This document shows, one piece after another, positions 31,401-39,049 of a DNA stretch of 64,000 bases. Where the stretch lies: positions 930,001 to 994,000 of the forward strand of contig NZ_CP074149.1 of the NCBI RefSeq assembly GCF_019968765.1, written 5' to 3'. Under the pieces are notes generated by a model. It did not search any database. It had not been told where the DNA came from and worked only from the letters and a program-made list of their open reading frames with translations. The translations under genes were made by a program, and so were the position numbers. Source of the stretch: Enterobacter sp. JBIWA008 (GTDB lineage Bacteria > Pseudomonadota > Gammaproteobacteria > Enterobacterales > Enterobacteriaceae). Each line of letters starts with the position of its first letter. Position 1 is the first letter of the stretch.

Positions 31401-33970
31401 CAATGCACTCCCAAAGTGGCTACGACATCACTCGCTGTTTCGCGGGTGCTGCCTTTGCTGGATATAGCCCGGCGAGCACTGACGCGGTGGAGCGTGAAGC
31501 CGTGCTGTTCGTAAAGTTCAATTACGCGCGGAGCGGTAGAATTGCTGATCACCACTTTTGCCCCCCGCTGGTGGGCTGCCACACAGCTTTCCGCAAGCTC
31601 TACCTGGCTATCCCATGAGAACCCACCAGCCGCGTAGTTAGTGAAACCAGCGGTGCCGGGCAGCGGCTCATAAGGCGGATCGCAGTAAATGACGTCACCA
31701 TCACCTGCCAGCGCGAGCGTGCGCCTGAAGCCGGCATTCATGAATACGCATGCGTGAGCCTTCCGCTTAAATGCCTTGATCTCTTCTTCCGGTAAATATG
31801 GCGCTTTATATTTCCCAAAGCCGACGTTAAAAAAACCGTCCAGGTTGTAACGGATCAGGCCGTTGAAGCAGTGCCGGTTGAGGTAAAGGAATGCTGCTGC
31901 GCGCTCAACCGCATCCAGCCGCTGCGCGTTGAATGCTTCACGAATTACCGTGTAGCTTTCGGCATCATTCAGATGCCTGAATGCCTTCATTGCCTCATAG
32001 ATCACCGAGTCGGGGACCACCGCCAGCATCTGATACAGGTTAATCAGGTCGGCGTTGACGTCAGCCAGAAGGAAGCGTTCGTGTTTATCTGAGTTAAGGA
32101 ACACCGATCCGCCACCCACAAAAGGCTCAATAAGGCGTTTCCCTGCGGGGATCAGGCGATCCAGTTCCGGCAGCAGCGAATATTTGCCGCCAGCCCATTT
32201 AAGGAACGGGCGCTGCCAGTTGCGCGGTGCAGGCGCTTCGACGGGAAGCGCTGCGGCGATACGTTCACCGATCCAGCGCATAACCGGCACAGCCATAGAG
32301 TTGCCTATCGCTTTGTAGCGCGGGCCGTCCGGGCAATCAGCCGCAGCTTTTCCTCGCCACGAAATTAGAGTGTGGTTATCGGGAAAACCCTGGAGTCGTT
32401 CGCATTCAACCGGTGTAAGACGGCGAACCTGCATGCCGAATTGAACAACATCAGCAGATGAGCGTGAATCCTGCGTAAAGGCCACATCTTCCTGATAGCC
32501 TTTACCTTGAGGCCCAGCAGCATCGTGGCGACCAATAGACGCGTGCTGGATGCAAATAGCGGGCGGCTGACCGCTGTTTGCATGGCTGGTATCGTGATTA
32601 CCAGCTCTCAGCGTTGGTGACATATCAACGGTCGCATCTGCGCCATGGTCTTTGTAGCTGAAAGCTATAGCCGGAAAACCTTGTCCTGGCTTTCCACCAC
32701 CAGTGGATAGGGGGCCAGTTATTTGCCCGTCGCCACCCTGTAAACGAATCTCACCGCGACTGTTCTCCGCGAAAGCAATGGCTGGTGTAAGATTGGTTCC
32801 TGATTGTGCCGAGGTTAGCGTAGGGGATAGCTCTTCAGCCCATCCAATGCCACCGACTTTACTGCCCTGACCGGGTTTAAATCCATAGCACACGGCATTT
32901 TCCTGACCATGATTACGCCCCAACGTGTGAGCCAGTTCGTGATTAGTGTCAGGATCTTGGGTGCCATGGACGGCAAAAGTTTCTGTATCAAAGTCCATTC
33001 GCACGCCGTGAGCGGTGCATGCAGTCGCTACGTCGATATTTCCGCCAGTATTACCTCCACCATATGCCAAAACGTAGGTGTCCAAATCTTCTGCTGTGCT
33101 ATCGTTTTCTTTAGCCAACAATGTGCGGGAGATATTGGAATAAGCATCTGATACAAGGCCAGATCCGCGCTGGCTGAAAATTTCCTGATTGCTGGCGCCA
33201 ATGCCACCAATATTGTTGGACTGGTTCAGAGTCGGGTGTGGATTTGCTGGGTTGTCCCAGTGACTACCGCCTTCAGCGCAGTTTCCAGCATAGCTGGCAA
33301 CTTCCGGTTGCGTTTCTCGGCGCGGCGGAGTATCCCGGCGCACGCTGTTGAGCTCAAAAAGTACCGCTGCGGGATCGAAGTCTTTTCGAGAACTTGCGAC
33401 AACGAACACACGGCGGCGGCGTTGGGCCACTCCGAAAAATTGAGCATCAAGGACGCGCCAGGCGATAATCCTTTGTGGTCCAGACACACAACCTGCGTGC
33501 GTCCATTTTCCCCCTGCTGGCTGCAACTCGCTGCTTTCTCCGGCAAGCCCTGCCAGAAAGCAGCCGAATGCGTTGTCTTTGCTGCTGAGGACGCCCGGGA
33601 CGTTTTCCCAGACGATGATCGCTTCATCTTCTCCGCGCTCGCGGCGTTTGTCGTCGATTGCATTCGCTAATTCCACGTAAGAAAGGGTTAACTGCCCGCG
33701 CTCGTCGTCCAGACCATTGCGAAGACCAGCAATACTGAAAGCCTGGCACGGCGTGCCGCCGACTAGCACATCTGGCGCCGCAACGTCACCAGTTCGCACC
33801 GCAGCGGCGATTTTTGTCATGTCGCCCAGATTGGCTACATCAGGCCAGTGATGGGCAAGAACCGCAGACGGGAAAGCTTCGATTTCGGCAAACCATGCTG
33901 GAAGCCAGCCCAATGATTCCCAGGCAACGCTTGCGGCTTCAATACCGCTGCAAACCGATCCGTATCTCAT
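31400..33970 (-). CDS. Fused DNA methyltransferase: cytosine-C5 (Dcm-type) plus adenine-N6 (Dam-type)
   Basis: One 856-residue frame holds two complete methyltransferases. Residues 1-570 are a cytosine-C5 enzyme: motif I SVCSGIEAAS (5-14), motif IV with catalytic Cys75 (GGTPCQAFS), motif VI ENV (122-124), motif VIII QRRRRVFVV (183-191), motif IX RRLTPVECERLQGFP (516-530) and motif X AIGNSMA (554-560). Residues 220-510 form an unusually long target-recognition region built of repeated modules. Residues 587-856 are a Dam-family adenine enzyme: FLKWAGGKYSLL (589-600), motif I EPFVGGGS (615-622), catalytic DPPY (764-767) and VISN (807-810). A short linker (571-586) joins them. No partner restriction gene is visible, so it probably protects phage DNA from host restriction. 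Confidence 0.93.
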   Translation of the reverse strand: MRYGSVCSGIEAASVAWESLGWLPAWFAEIEAFPSAVLAHHWPDVANLGDMTKIAAAVRTGDVAAPDVLVGGTPCQAFSIAGLRNGLDDERGQLTLSYVELANAIDDKRRERGEDEAIIVWENVPGVLSSKDNAFGCFLAGLAGESSELQPAGGKWTHAGCVSGPQRIIAWRVLDAQFFGVAQRRRRVFVVASSRKDFDPAAVLFELNSVRRDTPPRRETQPEVASYAGNCAEGGSHWDNPANPHPTLNQSNNIGGIGASNQEIFSQRGSGLVSDAYSNISRTLLAKENDSTAEDLDTYVLAYGGGNTGGNIDVATACTAHGVRMDFDTETFAVHGTQDPDTNHELAHTLGRNHGQENAVCYGFKPGQGSKVGGIGWAEELSPTLTSAQSGTNLTPAIAFAENSRGEIRLQGGDGQITGPLSTGGGKPGQGFPAIAFSYKDHGADATVDMSPTLRAGNHDTSHANSGQPPAICIQHASIGRHDAAGPQGKGYQEDVAFTQDSRSSADVVQFGMQVRRLTPVECERLQGFPDNHTLISWRGKAAADCPDGPRYKAIGNSMAVPVMRWIGERIAAALPVEAPAPRNWQRPFLKWAGGKYSLLPELDRLIPAGKRLIEPFVGGGSVFLNSDKHERFLLADVNADLINLYQMLAVVPDSVIYEAMKAFRHLNDAESYTVIREAFNAQRLDAVERAAAFLYLNRHCFNGLIRYNLDGFFNVGFGKYKAPYLPEEEIKAFKRKAHACVFMNAGFRRTLALAGDGDVIYCDPPYEPLPGTAGFTNYAAGGFSWDSQVELAESCVAAHQRGAKVVISNSTAPRVIELYEQHGFTLHRVSARRAISSKGSTRETASDVVATLGVH

Positions 33971-34125
33971 GCTGCCACCTGCTTTTCGTTAAGTTCTTCA
34001 GCCAGTCGTTGCGCCTTCAGTGGGTTGGTAACGACTTCACCCCACGGCAGCAACCATCCGTTTTTCTCTTTGAGCCAGGGAAGGCGCACCGCGCCAACCC
34101 TGATTTCGTCCTGTGCATGTGTCAT
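33967..34125 (-). CDS. Small phage protein, 52 aa
   Basis: A 52-residue frame (MTHAQDEIRVGAVRLPWLKE...) fills the space between the SSB-like gene and the methyltransferase gene, with ATGA-type overlaps at both ends. That fit supports it as a real, coupled gene. It shows an amphipathic C-terminal helix (LKAQRLAEELNEKQ) and no known domain. Function unknown. Confidence 0.6.
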   Translation of the reverse strand: MTHAQDEIRVGAVRLPWLKEKNGWLLPWGEVVTNPLKAQRLAEELNEKQVAA

Positions 34126-34853
34126 AGCGCATAGATAGAGTGAGAAGGGAACGGGAGACCAATCGGCGCAAATGGGATATCGTCGTCAAAGTCGACCGGT
34201 GGCTGACCGCTATTCTGCTGCAAGCGAGACTGTGGTGCGCCGCCAGTCTGATTTGCATAAGGGTTACCGCCATGTTGGGCATTGCGCGGGCCAGAGAACT
34301 GCGCGCCGCCGTGGATACGTTCGTCCTTATCCTTCATCGACAGTTCAAGCGCGGCGATCGCTTCTGCTGGGGCATTCTCAGCGTGTTCGGCGTAGGTCTT
34401 GCGCGTTCCCGGCTGGAAAACGTGGCGCACTTCGAACTTGTAGCCGTCGCCGCCGTCGTTTTTGGTGTACAGCACCTTCTGGAGAAACAGGCCCACCTTT
34501 TTGCCAACCAGCGCAGGGCAGTGCCATTCGATACCGTTTTGACCCTGTACCTGCTGCGGTTGCGCCTGTTTGACCTGGGCGACCCACATCAGCGCTGATA
34601 CCAGCCCCATGCCGAAAGTCTGCTGGCCGTCTTTGCCGAGGAAGTTAATGCGCAGGAAATTCGCCTTAAGCCCGTTCGAATCCAGGCTCAGTTCAAGCGC
34701 CTGGGACTGGCTGCCATCTTTCCCGAAGGTGTACACCGCAGAAACGATTTCGCCCTCGTAAGCGCCGGTTTCGCTGATCCCGCCTGTTGCGCCAGCTTTC
34801 TTCGCCATCTCAGCCGTTTCGTTGTTCCACATAAAAGTCATTGGTTGGTTCAT
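34122..34853 (-). CDS. Putative phage single-strand DNA-binding protein
   Basis: A 243-residue protein with a beta-rich N-terminal half (SAVYTFGKDGSQSQALELSL; LFLQKVLYTKND), a flexible Gly/Asn/Gln-rich stretch (about 180-220), and the acidic motif DFDDDIPF ending at residue 228. That motif is the hallmark of SSB C-terminal tips. Here 15 more residues follow it, which is unusual. It precedes the small 52-aa gene and follows the RecA-fold ATPase gene, a common pairing for Sak4-type recombination sets. No direct OB-fold motif can be proven by eye. Confidence 0.6.
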   Translation of the reverse strand: MNQPMTFMWNNETAEMAKKAGATGGISETGAYEGEIVSAVYTFGKDGSQSQALELSLDSNGLKANFLRINFLGKDGQQTFGMGLVSALMWVAQVKQAQPQQVQGQNGIEWHCPALVGKKVGLFLQKVLYTKNDGGDGYKFEVRHVFQPGTRKTYAEHAENAPAEAIAALELSMKDKDERIHGGAQFSGPRNAQHGGNPYANQTGGAPQSRLQQNSGQPPVDFDDDIPFAPIGLPFPSHSIYAL

Positions 34854-34869
34854 CGTTAAATCCTCAAAG

Positions 34870-35541
34870 TTACAATTCGGTCATAAATTCGGTGATAGCC
34901 ACGTCTACGGCGTGGAGGTCGTTGTCCATTTCCGTCTGATCAGGGAACAGGTCAGGCGGCGCTTTGGCGGTGTCGTTGTCATCGCCTTTGATGAGAAAAA
35001 CGTGTTTACCGTCCTTCTTGATGGCGCGCAGCACGATGGAGAAATAGCCCTCTGGCGTCAGCTTTTCGTTCAGCATCTTCCCTGTGGTCTTCATGCGGAT
35101 CTTTCCCTCGGTCTCTTCGGTGTGAGCCAGGAAATAAACGCGGAAGTCGTCCGGCAGCTCGGTGGCCGCCATGATGATTCGCCAGATGTGATCTGCCATT
35201 TCGGTGAACTTGGCATAGCCGGTCTGATACGCGCGGTTCATGTTTTCGTGCTGCATGACCACCTGAAAATCGTCGATGATCAGGACGCGGCGAGTTTTCG
35301 ACTGCACCATGCGATAGATGGTGTCCAGCACAGTTTCCCAGTTATCTGAGCGCAGAACGTTACCGCGCTGTTTGCTTCCGTCTGGCAGCAGCTTGCCGTG
35401 AAGTTTCCAGCCCGCAGACTTGAACGGCAGCATTTTGGGGATGCACTGGAGCAGCATCACATCGTCCGGATTGAAGTTGCGCAGGCTGTAGGACTTGCCC
35501 GCGCCAGAATCACCGAGGATCAGCACTGGAGTACCCATCAT
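34870..35541 (-). CDS. RecA-fold ATPase, Sak4-like recombination protein
   Basis: A 223-residue protein with Walker A GDSGAGKS (10-17) and Walker B VLIIDD (86-91), the short RecA-core layout of the AAA_24 / Sak4 group. Sak4 proteins are phage single-strand annealing or exchange proteins that act with an SSB, and an SSB-like gene follows here. The start overlaps the ExoX-like stop (ATGATG). Sak4 is my best assignment; a general phage ATPase is the alternative. Confidence 0.65.
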   Translation of the reverse strand: MMGTPVLILGDSGAGKSYSLRNFNPDDVMLLQCIPKMLPFKSAGWKLHGKLLPDGSKQRGNVLRSDNWETVLDTIYRMVQSKTRRVLIIDDFQVVMQHENMNRAYQTGYAKFTEMADHIWRIIMAATELPDDFRVYFLAHTEETEGKIRMKTTGKMLNEKLTPEGYFSIVLRAIKKDGKHVFLIKGDDNDTAKAPPDLFPDQTEMDNDLHAVDVAITEFMTEL

Positions 35542-36209
35542 TTACCCCCGTTCAGCCAGTGTTCAGCCGTAAACAGCACGTCTTCGTCGTCGCTGTTGGC
35601 AACGAGCCAGCGCAGGTAACCCGGTTCTGTTTTTGCCAGCTCTGCGAACGAGACGCCTTTATGCTTACCGAAACGGAGCGCATGCAGCAGGGAAGGGTTA
35701 TTGGAGATGGCGCGCATTTCGCCCATCGTCCATTTCGCCAGGCGGCCCATATAAAGCAGCAATTCGGCGGTGACATAGCAGTCATACAGCGCGCGGTGAG
35801 CGTACAGACCTTCCGGTACTTCCGGTTTCAGCCCGAGGCTGTAGCGCAGGTACTGGTTGCTGTGGCTCTTGTGCTCTGGCAGGAGTGAGCGCGCCAGCTT
35901 GGCGGTGCAGATCCAAGGCGAATCAATCTGCGGCAGCTTGGATTTGTCGAACTTCGCGTTGTGGGCGACGTAGGCATCAGCCCCCAGATAGCGGCCAATT
36001 ACTTCACTGAGCAGCGGCGCGCCTTCCACCATGTCTTCGGTGATATGGTGAATAGCCATCGCCTCAAAACCGATCGCCACGCCTGGCTTAACGAGGTCGC
36101 TCATTGGGTTGCAGATCACGCCATCGACAATATCGACGCTGGCGATTTCCACCACAGTTTCCGGGCCGCCTTCCAGGCCAGTCGTTTCGGTATCAATGAC
36201 ACGCAACAT
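35538..36209 (-). CDS. ExoX-like DnaQ-fold 3'-5' exonuclease
   Basis: A 223-residue DEDD exonuclease closely resembling E. coli exodeoxyribonuclease X. The internal start at 36209 (MLRVIDTETTG) is chosen because it matches ExoX and restores its length. Active-site residues are visible: Asp6 and Glu8 in DTETTG, Asp in HNAKFDKS, and His/Asp in HRALYDC. The C-terminal segment FGKHKGVSFAELA and LRWLV matches the ExoX end. It lies in the leftward early operon with the SSB-like and Sak4-like genes, which suggests a recombination role. Confidence 0.88.
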   Translation of the reverse strand: MLRVIDTETTGLEGGPETVVEIASVDIVDGVICNPMSDLVKPGVAIGFEAMAIHHITEDMVEGAPLLSEVIGRYLGADAYVAHNAKFDKSKLPQIDSPWICTAKLARSLLPEHKSHSNQYLRYSLGLKPEVPEGLYAHRALYDCYVTAELLLYMGRLAKWTMGEMRAISNNPSLLHALRFGKHKGVSFAELAKTEPGYLRWLVANSDDEDVLFTAEHWLNGGK

Positions 36210-36366
36210 TGTTAATCCCCTGTGTTCTGTAATCACAAACTGCATCGAAGTGCGCGAGCTGGTGGGCGATGGCCTCAAGGTCAGCTGGCGATAAGTGGTA
36301 CATCAGGCACAGAAGCGCGATAAGGTTCATCGCCTGCTGCTGTTTGGTCGTAGCCTGCATATCCAT
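36193..36366 (-). CDS. Small phage protein, about 57 aa
   Basis: A 57-residue frame (55 from the second ATG at 36360) overlapping the ExoX-like start by 17 bp. It is helical and Gln-rich at the N-terminus (TTKQQQAMNLIALL). No family recognised; the overlap with its neighbour supports coding. Confidence 0.45.
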   Translation of the reverse strand: MDMQATTKQQQAMNLIALLCLMYHLSPADLEAIAHQLAHFDAVCDYRTQGINNVACH

Positions 36367-36444
36367 TCCTCTGAAAAAGGTTGTAAGAATCCCGTCGCTG
36401 TGAAAGCCGACCGTTTAACAAAGTTGGTTTTGCTGGTGTCCCTG

Positions 36445-36645
36445 CTAATGGATTGCAGGTTTACCGTGCTGGTTGAGATAAACCTCTATCTCATCGTTAG
36501 TGGTGCGCAGACGCTCAAACAGGGTGAACAGATACAACCCTTTACCCACGTTTGCAGATGCGCGGTATGTGCGCCCCTGATACCTGACCAGCATCCCTGG
36601 TACAACGCTGGTTCTTGGTAATGTTGTTGTGCCGTAATTAGCCAT
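36445..36645 (-). CDS. Small phage protein, 66 aa, first gene of the left operon
   Basis: A 66-residue frame with a compact beta-rich pattern (VVPGMLVRYQGRTYRASANVG). It is the first gene after the leftward promoter region and is preceded by a CAAGGGGATGAG ribosome site. In lambda this position is taken by N; this protein does not have the Arg-rich motif of N proteins. Function unknown. Confidence 0.5.
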   Translation of the reverse strand: MANYGTTTLPRTSVVPGMLVRYQGRTYRASANVGKGLYLFTLFERLRTTNDEIEVYLNQHGKPAIH

Positions 36646-36724
36646 CTCATCCCCTTGCCGTCTTCCCGGCTGCCAGAACTTTTACCCGGGCATTCGCGTT
36701 TGAATGCGTTGTTTGGATGAGATG

Positions 36725-36753
36725 ATTATTAACCGATGGTTATTTTTGGTCAA
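36725..36753 (-). promoter_or_regulatory. Leftward early promoter (PL-like)
   Basis: Minus strand: TTGACC (36753-36748), 17-bp spacer, AATAAT (36730-36725). One CI/Cro operator lies inside the spacer and another just upstream of the -35, so repressor binding would block it. Confidence 0.65.
36730..36742. promoter_or_regulatory. Left operator 1
   Basis: TAACCGATGGTTA, a near-perfect palindrome fitting TAAC-N5-GTTA. It lies between the -10 and -35 of the leftward promoter. Confidence 0.75.
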
Positions 36754-36766
36754 TAACCGATGGTTA
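36754..36766. promoter_or_regulatory. Left operator 2
   Basis: A second, identical TAACCGATGGTTA exactly 24 bp from the first, adjacent to the -35 of the leftward promoter. Confidence 0.75.
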
Positions 36767-36863
36767 ATTATTTTGAAGATAGTTAATAACTAACTGAAAT
36801 GTGGGTTAATTTAGTTTTTAAAAACTGCGTGGTATGATTAAAAAAACAGCTATGGAGGTGTTT

Positions 36864-37061
36864 ATGGAATTCAATGAAGAGCGCGCAGGCATGATCTCTA
36901 GCGCCATCGGTTTGGCTGTGGTTAATCTTGTTGCCTTTGGTGTCCCTATTAACAGAGATAATTTGGTCGACGAACTTGAACGGGTAAGGCGTGAAACCGG
37001 GAACGTGATCGGGAAGGGGGTTAATCGAGATGCTGCTGAGATCGTTAGAAAAGGGATATAA
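36864..37061 (+). CDS. Small protein in the immunity region, 65 aa
   Basis: A 65-residue protein. The ATG at 36864 is chosen because GGAGG (36854-36858) lies 5 nt before it. An earlier in-frame ATG (36834) lacks such a site. It is mostly helical (SSAIGLAVVNLVAFG, then LVDELERVRRETG). It converges with cI and lies between cI and the leftward operators, where lambda carries rexAB. It is therefore probably expressed in the lysogen or early. Function unknown. Confidence 0.6.
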   Translation: MEFNEERAGMISSAIGLAVVNLVAFGVPINRDNLVDELERVRRETGNVIGKGVNRDAAEIVRKGI

Positions 37062-37086
37062 AAAAATCCGGCTCAGTGGCCGGATT
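37061..37086 (-). terminator. cI terminator
   Basis: AATCCGGC / GCCGGATT stem with a 6-nt loop, followed on the minus strand by TTTTTTATA. It ends the repressor transcript just past its stop codon. Confidence 0.8.
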
Positions 37087-37090
37087 ATGT

Positions 37091-37861
37091 CTATCTACGG
37101 TAACGCAAAACAGAATACCAGAACACAAACCCGATGATTTCGACGTCGCTTTCGTTTGCCTCTTCATCGTCGTATTCACGATTGATGCTGCGGATTAACA
37201 CCTTTCCGCCAGGCTTGCGGTAAAGCTGTTTGATTCGCTTTAAATCGCCCTGGTTGATGGCGTACAACTCACCGTCAACGATTCGTTTATTTCCGGTGTC
37301 AACTGCAACGGTTGCACCATCAGGAATTACTGGTTCCATGCTATCACCGGAAGCCGGGAAACACAGGACACCAGAACCGTCAGTGCTGGCACCTACGCGC
37401 CGTAAAGTTGCTTTGGAAAAACGTAGCTTGAAACCGTTGTAATCTTCATCCGTGACGCGCCCATCCCCGCAGGCAAATTCGATATCCTTCAAGAACGGCA
37501 CTTCAACCTCATCTTCTGGTAGAGGGGTATTTCTATCCCAAGATTCGACTGTACCCCACTCACTTACGGGGGGGAGAGCATCATCAGACAATCGTTTTTC
37601 AGCGAGTTTTTCGCCTCGCCCATACTCAAGCCACTCTGGAGAAACCCCAAGCCATTTACTTAAAGCCATGATGTTTGTCATGTCTGGGATTGCTGCGCCG
37701 TTAAGCCATTTCCAGATCCCAGGCTCAGAAACATCAATGCCTTGAGCTTTTAATGCGCTACGAATCCTGCCTGCGAGCCCACGCCCACCCACACCAGCAT
37801 CAAGACACGCAGTGTGTAGTCGTTTGGAGAACTCTTCTTTTAAATCTTCTTTTTTAACCAT
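37091..37861 (-). CDS. cI: CI-type phage repressor with self-cleavage (S24) domain
   Basis: This 256-residue repressor has an N-terminal helix-turn-helix region (about 25-75; VSEPGIWKWLNGAAIPD) and a C-terminal LexA-like peptidase. Ser174 lies in ASGDSMEP, the general-base Lys in GDLKRIKQL (near 208), and a likely Cys131-Gly132 cleavage point in FACGDG. RecA-stimulated self-cleavage would induce the prophage. It is divergent from cro, and the operators lie between them. It should bind the TAAC-N5-GTTA sites on both sides. Confidence 0.93.
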   Translation of the reverse strand: MVKKEDLKEEFSKRLHTACLDAGVGGRGLAGRIRSALKAQGIDVSEPGIWKWLNGAAIPDMTNIMALSKWLGVSPEWLEYGRGEKLAEKRLSDDALPPVSEWGTVESWDRNTPLPEDEVEVPFLKDIEFACGDGRVTDEDYNGFKLRFSKATLRRVGASTDGSGVLCFPASGDSMEPVIPDGATVAVDTGNKRIVDGELYAINQGDLKRIKQLYRKPGGKVLIRSINREYDDEEANESDVEIIGFVFWYSVLRYRR

Positions 37862-37881
37862 GCGTTAATTATCGAATAGAG

Positions 37882-37911
37882 TTGACATAACTGTCAGTTA
37901 AGAATTAATCT
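37882..37911 (+). promoter_or_regulatory. Rightward early promoter (PR-like)
   Basis: TTGACA (37882-37887), 18-bp spacer, TAATCT (37906-37911). One operator fills the spacer and another begins right after the -10. Confidence 0.7.
37888..37900. promoter_or_regulatory. Right operator 1
   Basis: TAACTGTCAGTTA, a perfect 13-bp palindrome around one central base, fitting TAAC-N5-GTTA. It sits inside the rightward promoter spacer. Confidence 0.75.
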
Positions 37912-37924
37912 TAACCCGTAGTTA
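37912..37924. promoter_or_regulatory. Right operator 2
   Basis: TAACCCGTAGTTA, exactly 24 bp from right operator 1, the same spacing as the left pair. Confidence 0.72.
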
Positions 37925-37945
37925 ATTTGGTTAATGGAAAACGCT

Positions 37946-38191
37946 ATGAATCCAATGCAATTCGCTATTGAAGCTGTAGGCGGCCAAACAGCAGCAGCTC
38001 GCCTATGCGGACTGTCGAATGTGGCTATTCATAAGTGGGTTAAGAACGCAGCCTTACCGCGCACTGAATACACAGAGAAAACCAATTATTCACAGATCCT
38101 TGCTGACGCATCTGGTGGAAAGTTCACCTCTGAATGGTTGCGTCAAGCAGCAAACCCAGACCGGGAAAAAGCACCCGATGCCGCCGCTTAA
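37946..38191 (+). CDS. cro: Cro-type repressor (YdaS-like helix-turn-helix)
   Basis: An 81-residue helix-turn-helix protein, first gene of the rightward operon. The ATG at 37946 has GGAAAA a few bases upstream; an in-frame ATG at 37934 lies only 10 bp after operator 2 and lacks a ribosome site. The HTH reads GGQTAAARLCGLSNVAIHKW, of the YdaS/Cro type. It should compete with CI at the shared operators and favour lytic growth. Confidence 0.8.
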   Translation: MNPMQFAIEAVGGQTAAARLCGLSNVAIHKWVKNAALPRTEYTEKTNYSQILADASGGKFTSEWLRQAANPDREKAPDAAA

Positions 38192-38227
38192 TCAGCGGCA
38201 TATGTTTTTACAAGGGGATTATCACCA

Positions 38228-38548
38228 ATGGAGAACGCAATCGCACGAAAGTTAGACCCGCCAGTTATCAATCCGGTTGAGATAGAGAGCGTTCTGCTCA
38301 CCCGGCTTGCATCAGTGGGCCAGAAGTCTTACGCCGAGCATATGGGTATCAGCGAGTCGACAGCCAGCAGGCGCAAAGCCGAAGGGTATTTCAGCACCAT
38401 GGCGAAAGAGCTGGCCTTACTGGGTATTCAGGCCGCGCCACCGGAAGCGGTGCTTGTGTCGCGTGAATATCTGGCCTCAGTAGAAACGCTCGCTGATATC
38501 GGGCTGAAAGCCGAACGGGCAAGGCCGGGGCCGCTGGGGTGGGATTAA
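38228..38548 (+). CDS. cII: CII-type transcription activator
   Basis: A 106-residue protein resembling lambda CII, mainly in the central region IESVLLTRLASVGQKSYAEHMGISESTASRRK. In lambda the same segment binds DNA as a tetramer. The position directly after cro and before the replication genes supports the call. By analogy it activates cI and int expression when lysogeny is favoured. Confidence 0.75.
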   Translation: MENAIARKLDPPVINPVEIESVLLTRLASVGQKSYAEHMGISESTASRRKAEGYFSTMAKELALLGIQAAPPEAVLVSREYLASVETLADIGLKAERARPGPLGWD

Positions 38549-38551
38549 GCC

Positions 38552-38806
38552 ATGAACCATATCGAATTCATCGAAAAGCATGTTCGTGAAGAACTGCTGA
38601 AGCTCGGTTTCTCTCTTGGTGTCGCTCAGGGGGGGGCATTCCAGGCAATCGACATGTACAAGCGCATGAGCCAGGCAAGCAGAAAGGGGAAAATTTTTGA
38701 TGATGTTTTACGGTACGCAAAGCTGTGGGCGGAGAAGCAGCAGTTACCCGCTGACCGCTTTGAGAAGCGAAAAGTTAAACGGAAAGCCCAGCCGGGCTTG
38801 TTCTGA
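38552..38806 (+). CDS. Conserved phage protein, 84 aa
   Basis: An 84-residue, mostly helical, basic protein (VREELLKLGFSLGVAQGG; C-terminal FEKRKVKRKAQPGLF). It starts 3 bp after the CII-like gene. The C-terminal KRKAQPGLF resembles a short exposed peptide motif (QxGLF, clamp-like), which is only a suggestion. Function unknown. Confidence 0.6.
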   Translation: MNHIEFIEKHVREELLKLGFSLGVAQGGAFQAIDMYKRMSQASRKGKIFDDVLRYAKLWAEKQQLPADRFEKRKVKRKAQPGLF

Positions 38807-38884
38807 AAAGGCGAAAGCCGCTGTGCGTCAACACAAGCGGCTCTCAGGTGCAACAAACGTGAGTAAATTGCGAGGTCAATTCTA

Positions 38885-39049
38885 ATGCCAAAGCGCAAAA
38901 AGTACCAGGAAAATGAGGAACGACGCCTTCAGGATTCCCCTGATGGGCTGGTGGTCGCCGCGTCAAAAAACAGGGCGTTCGCTGAACGTCTGGTGGGCGT
39001 GATCCGTCTGGCTCTCGCTACGTCGGGAGTGAAAAATGGGCGTCGTTAA
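38885..39049 (+). CDS. Small phage protein, 54 aa
   Basis: A 54-residue basic protein (MPKRKKYQENEERRLQ...) overlapping the start of the replication gene by 14 bp. No family recognised. The overlap and codon pattern support it moderately. Confidence 0.5.
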   Translation: MPKRKKYQENEERRLQDSPDGLVVAASKNRAFAERLVGVIRLALATSGVKNGRR

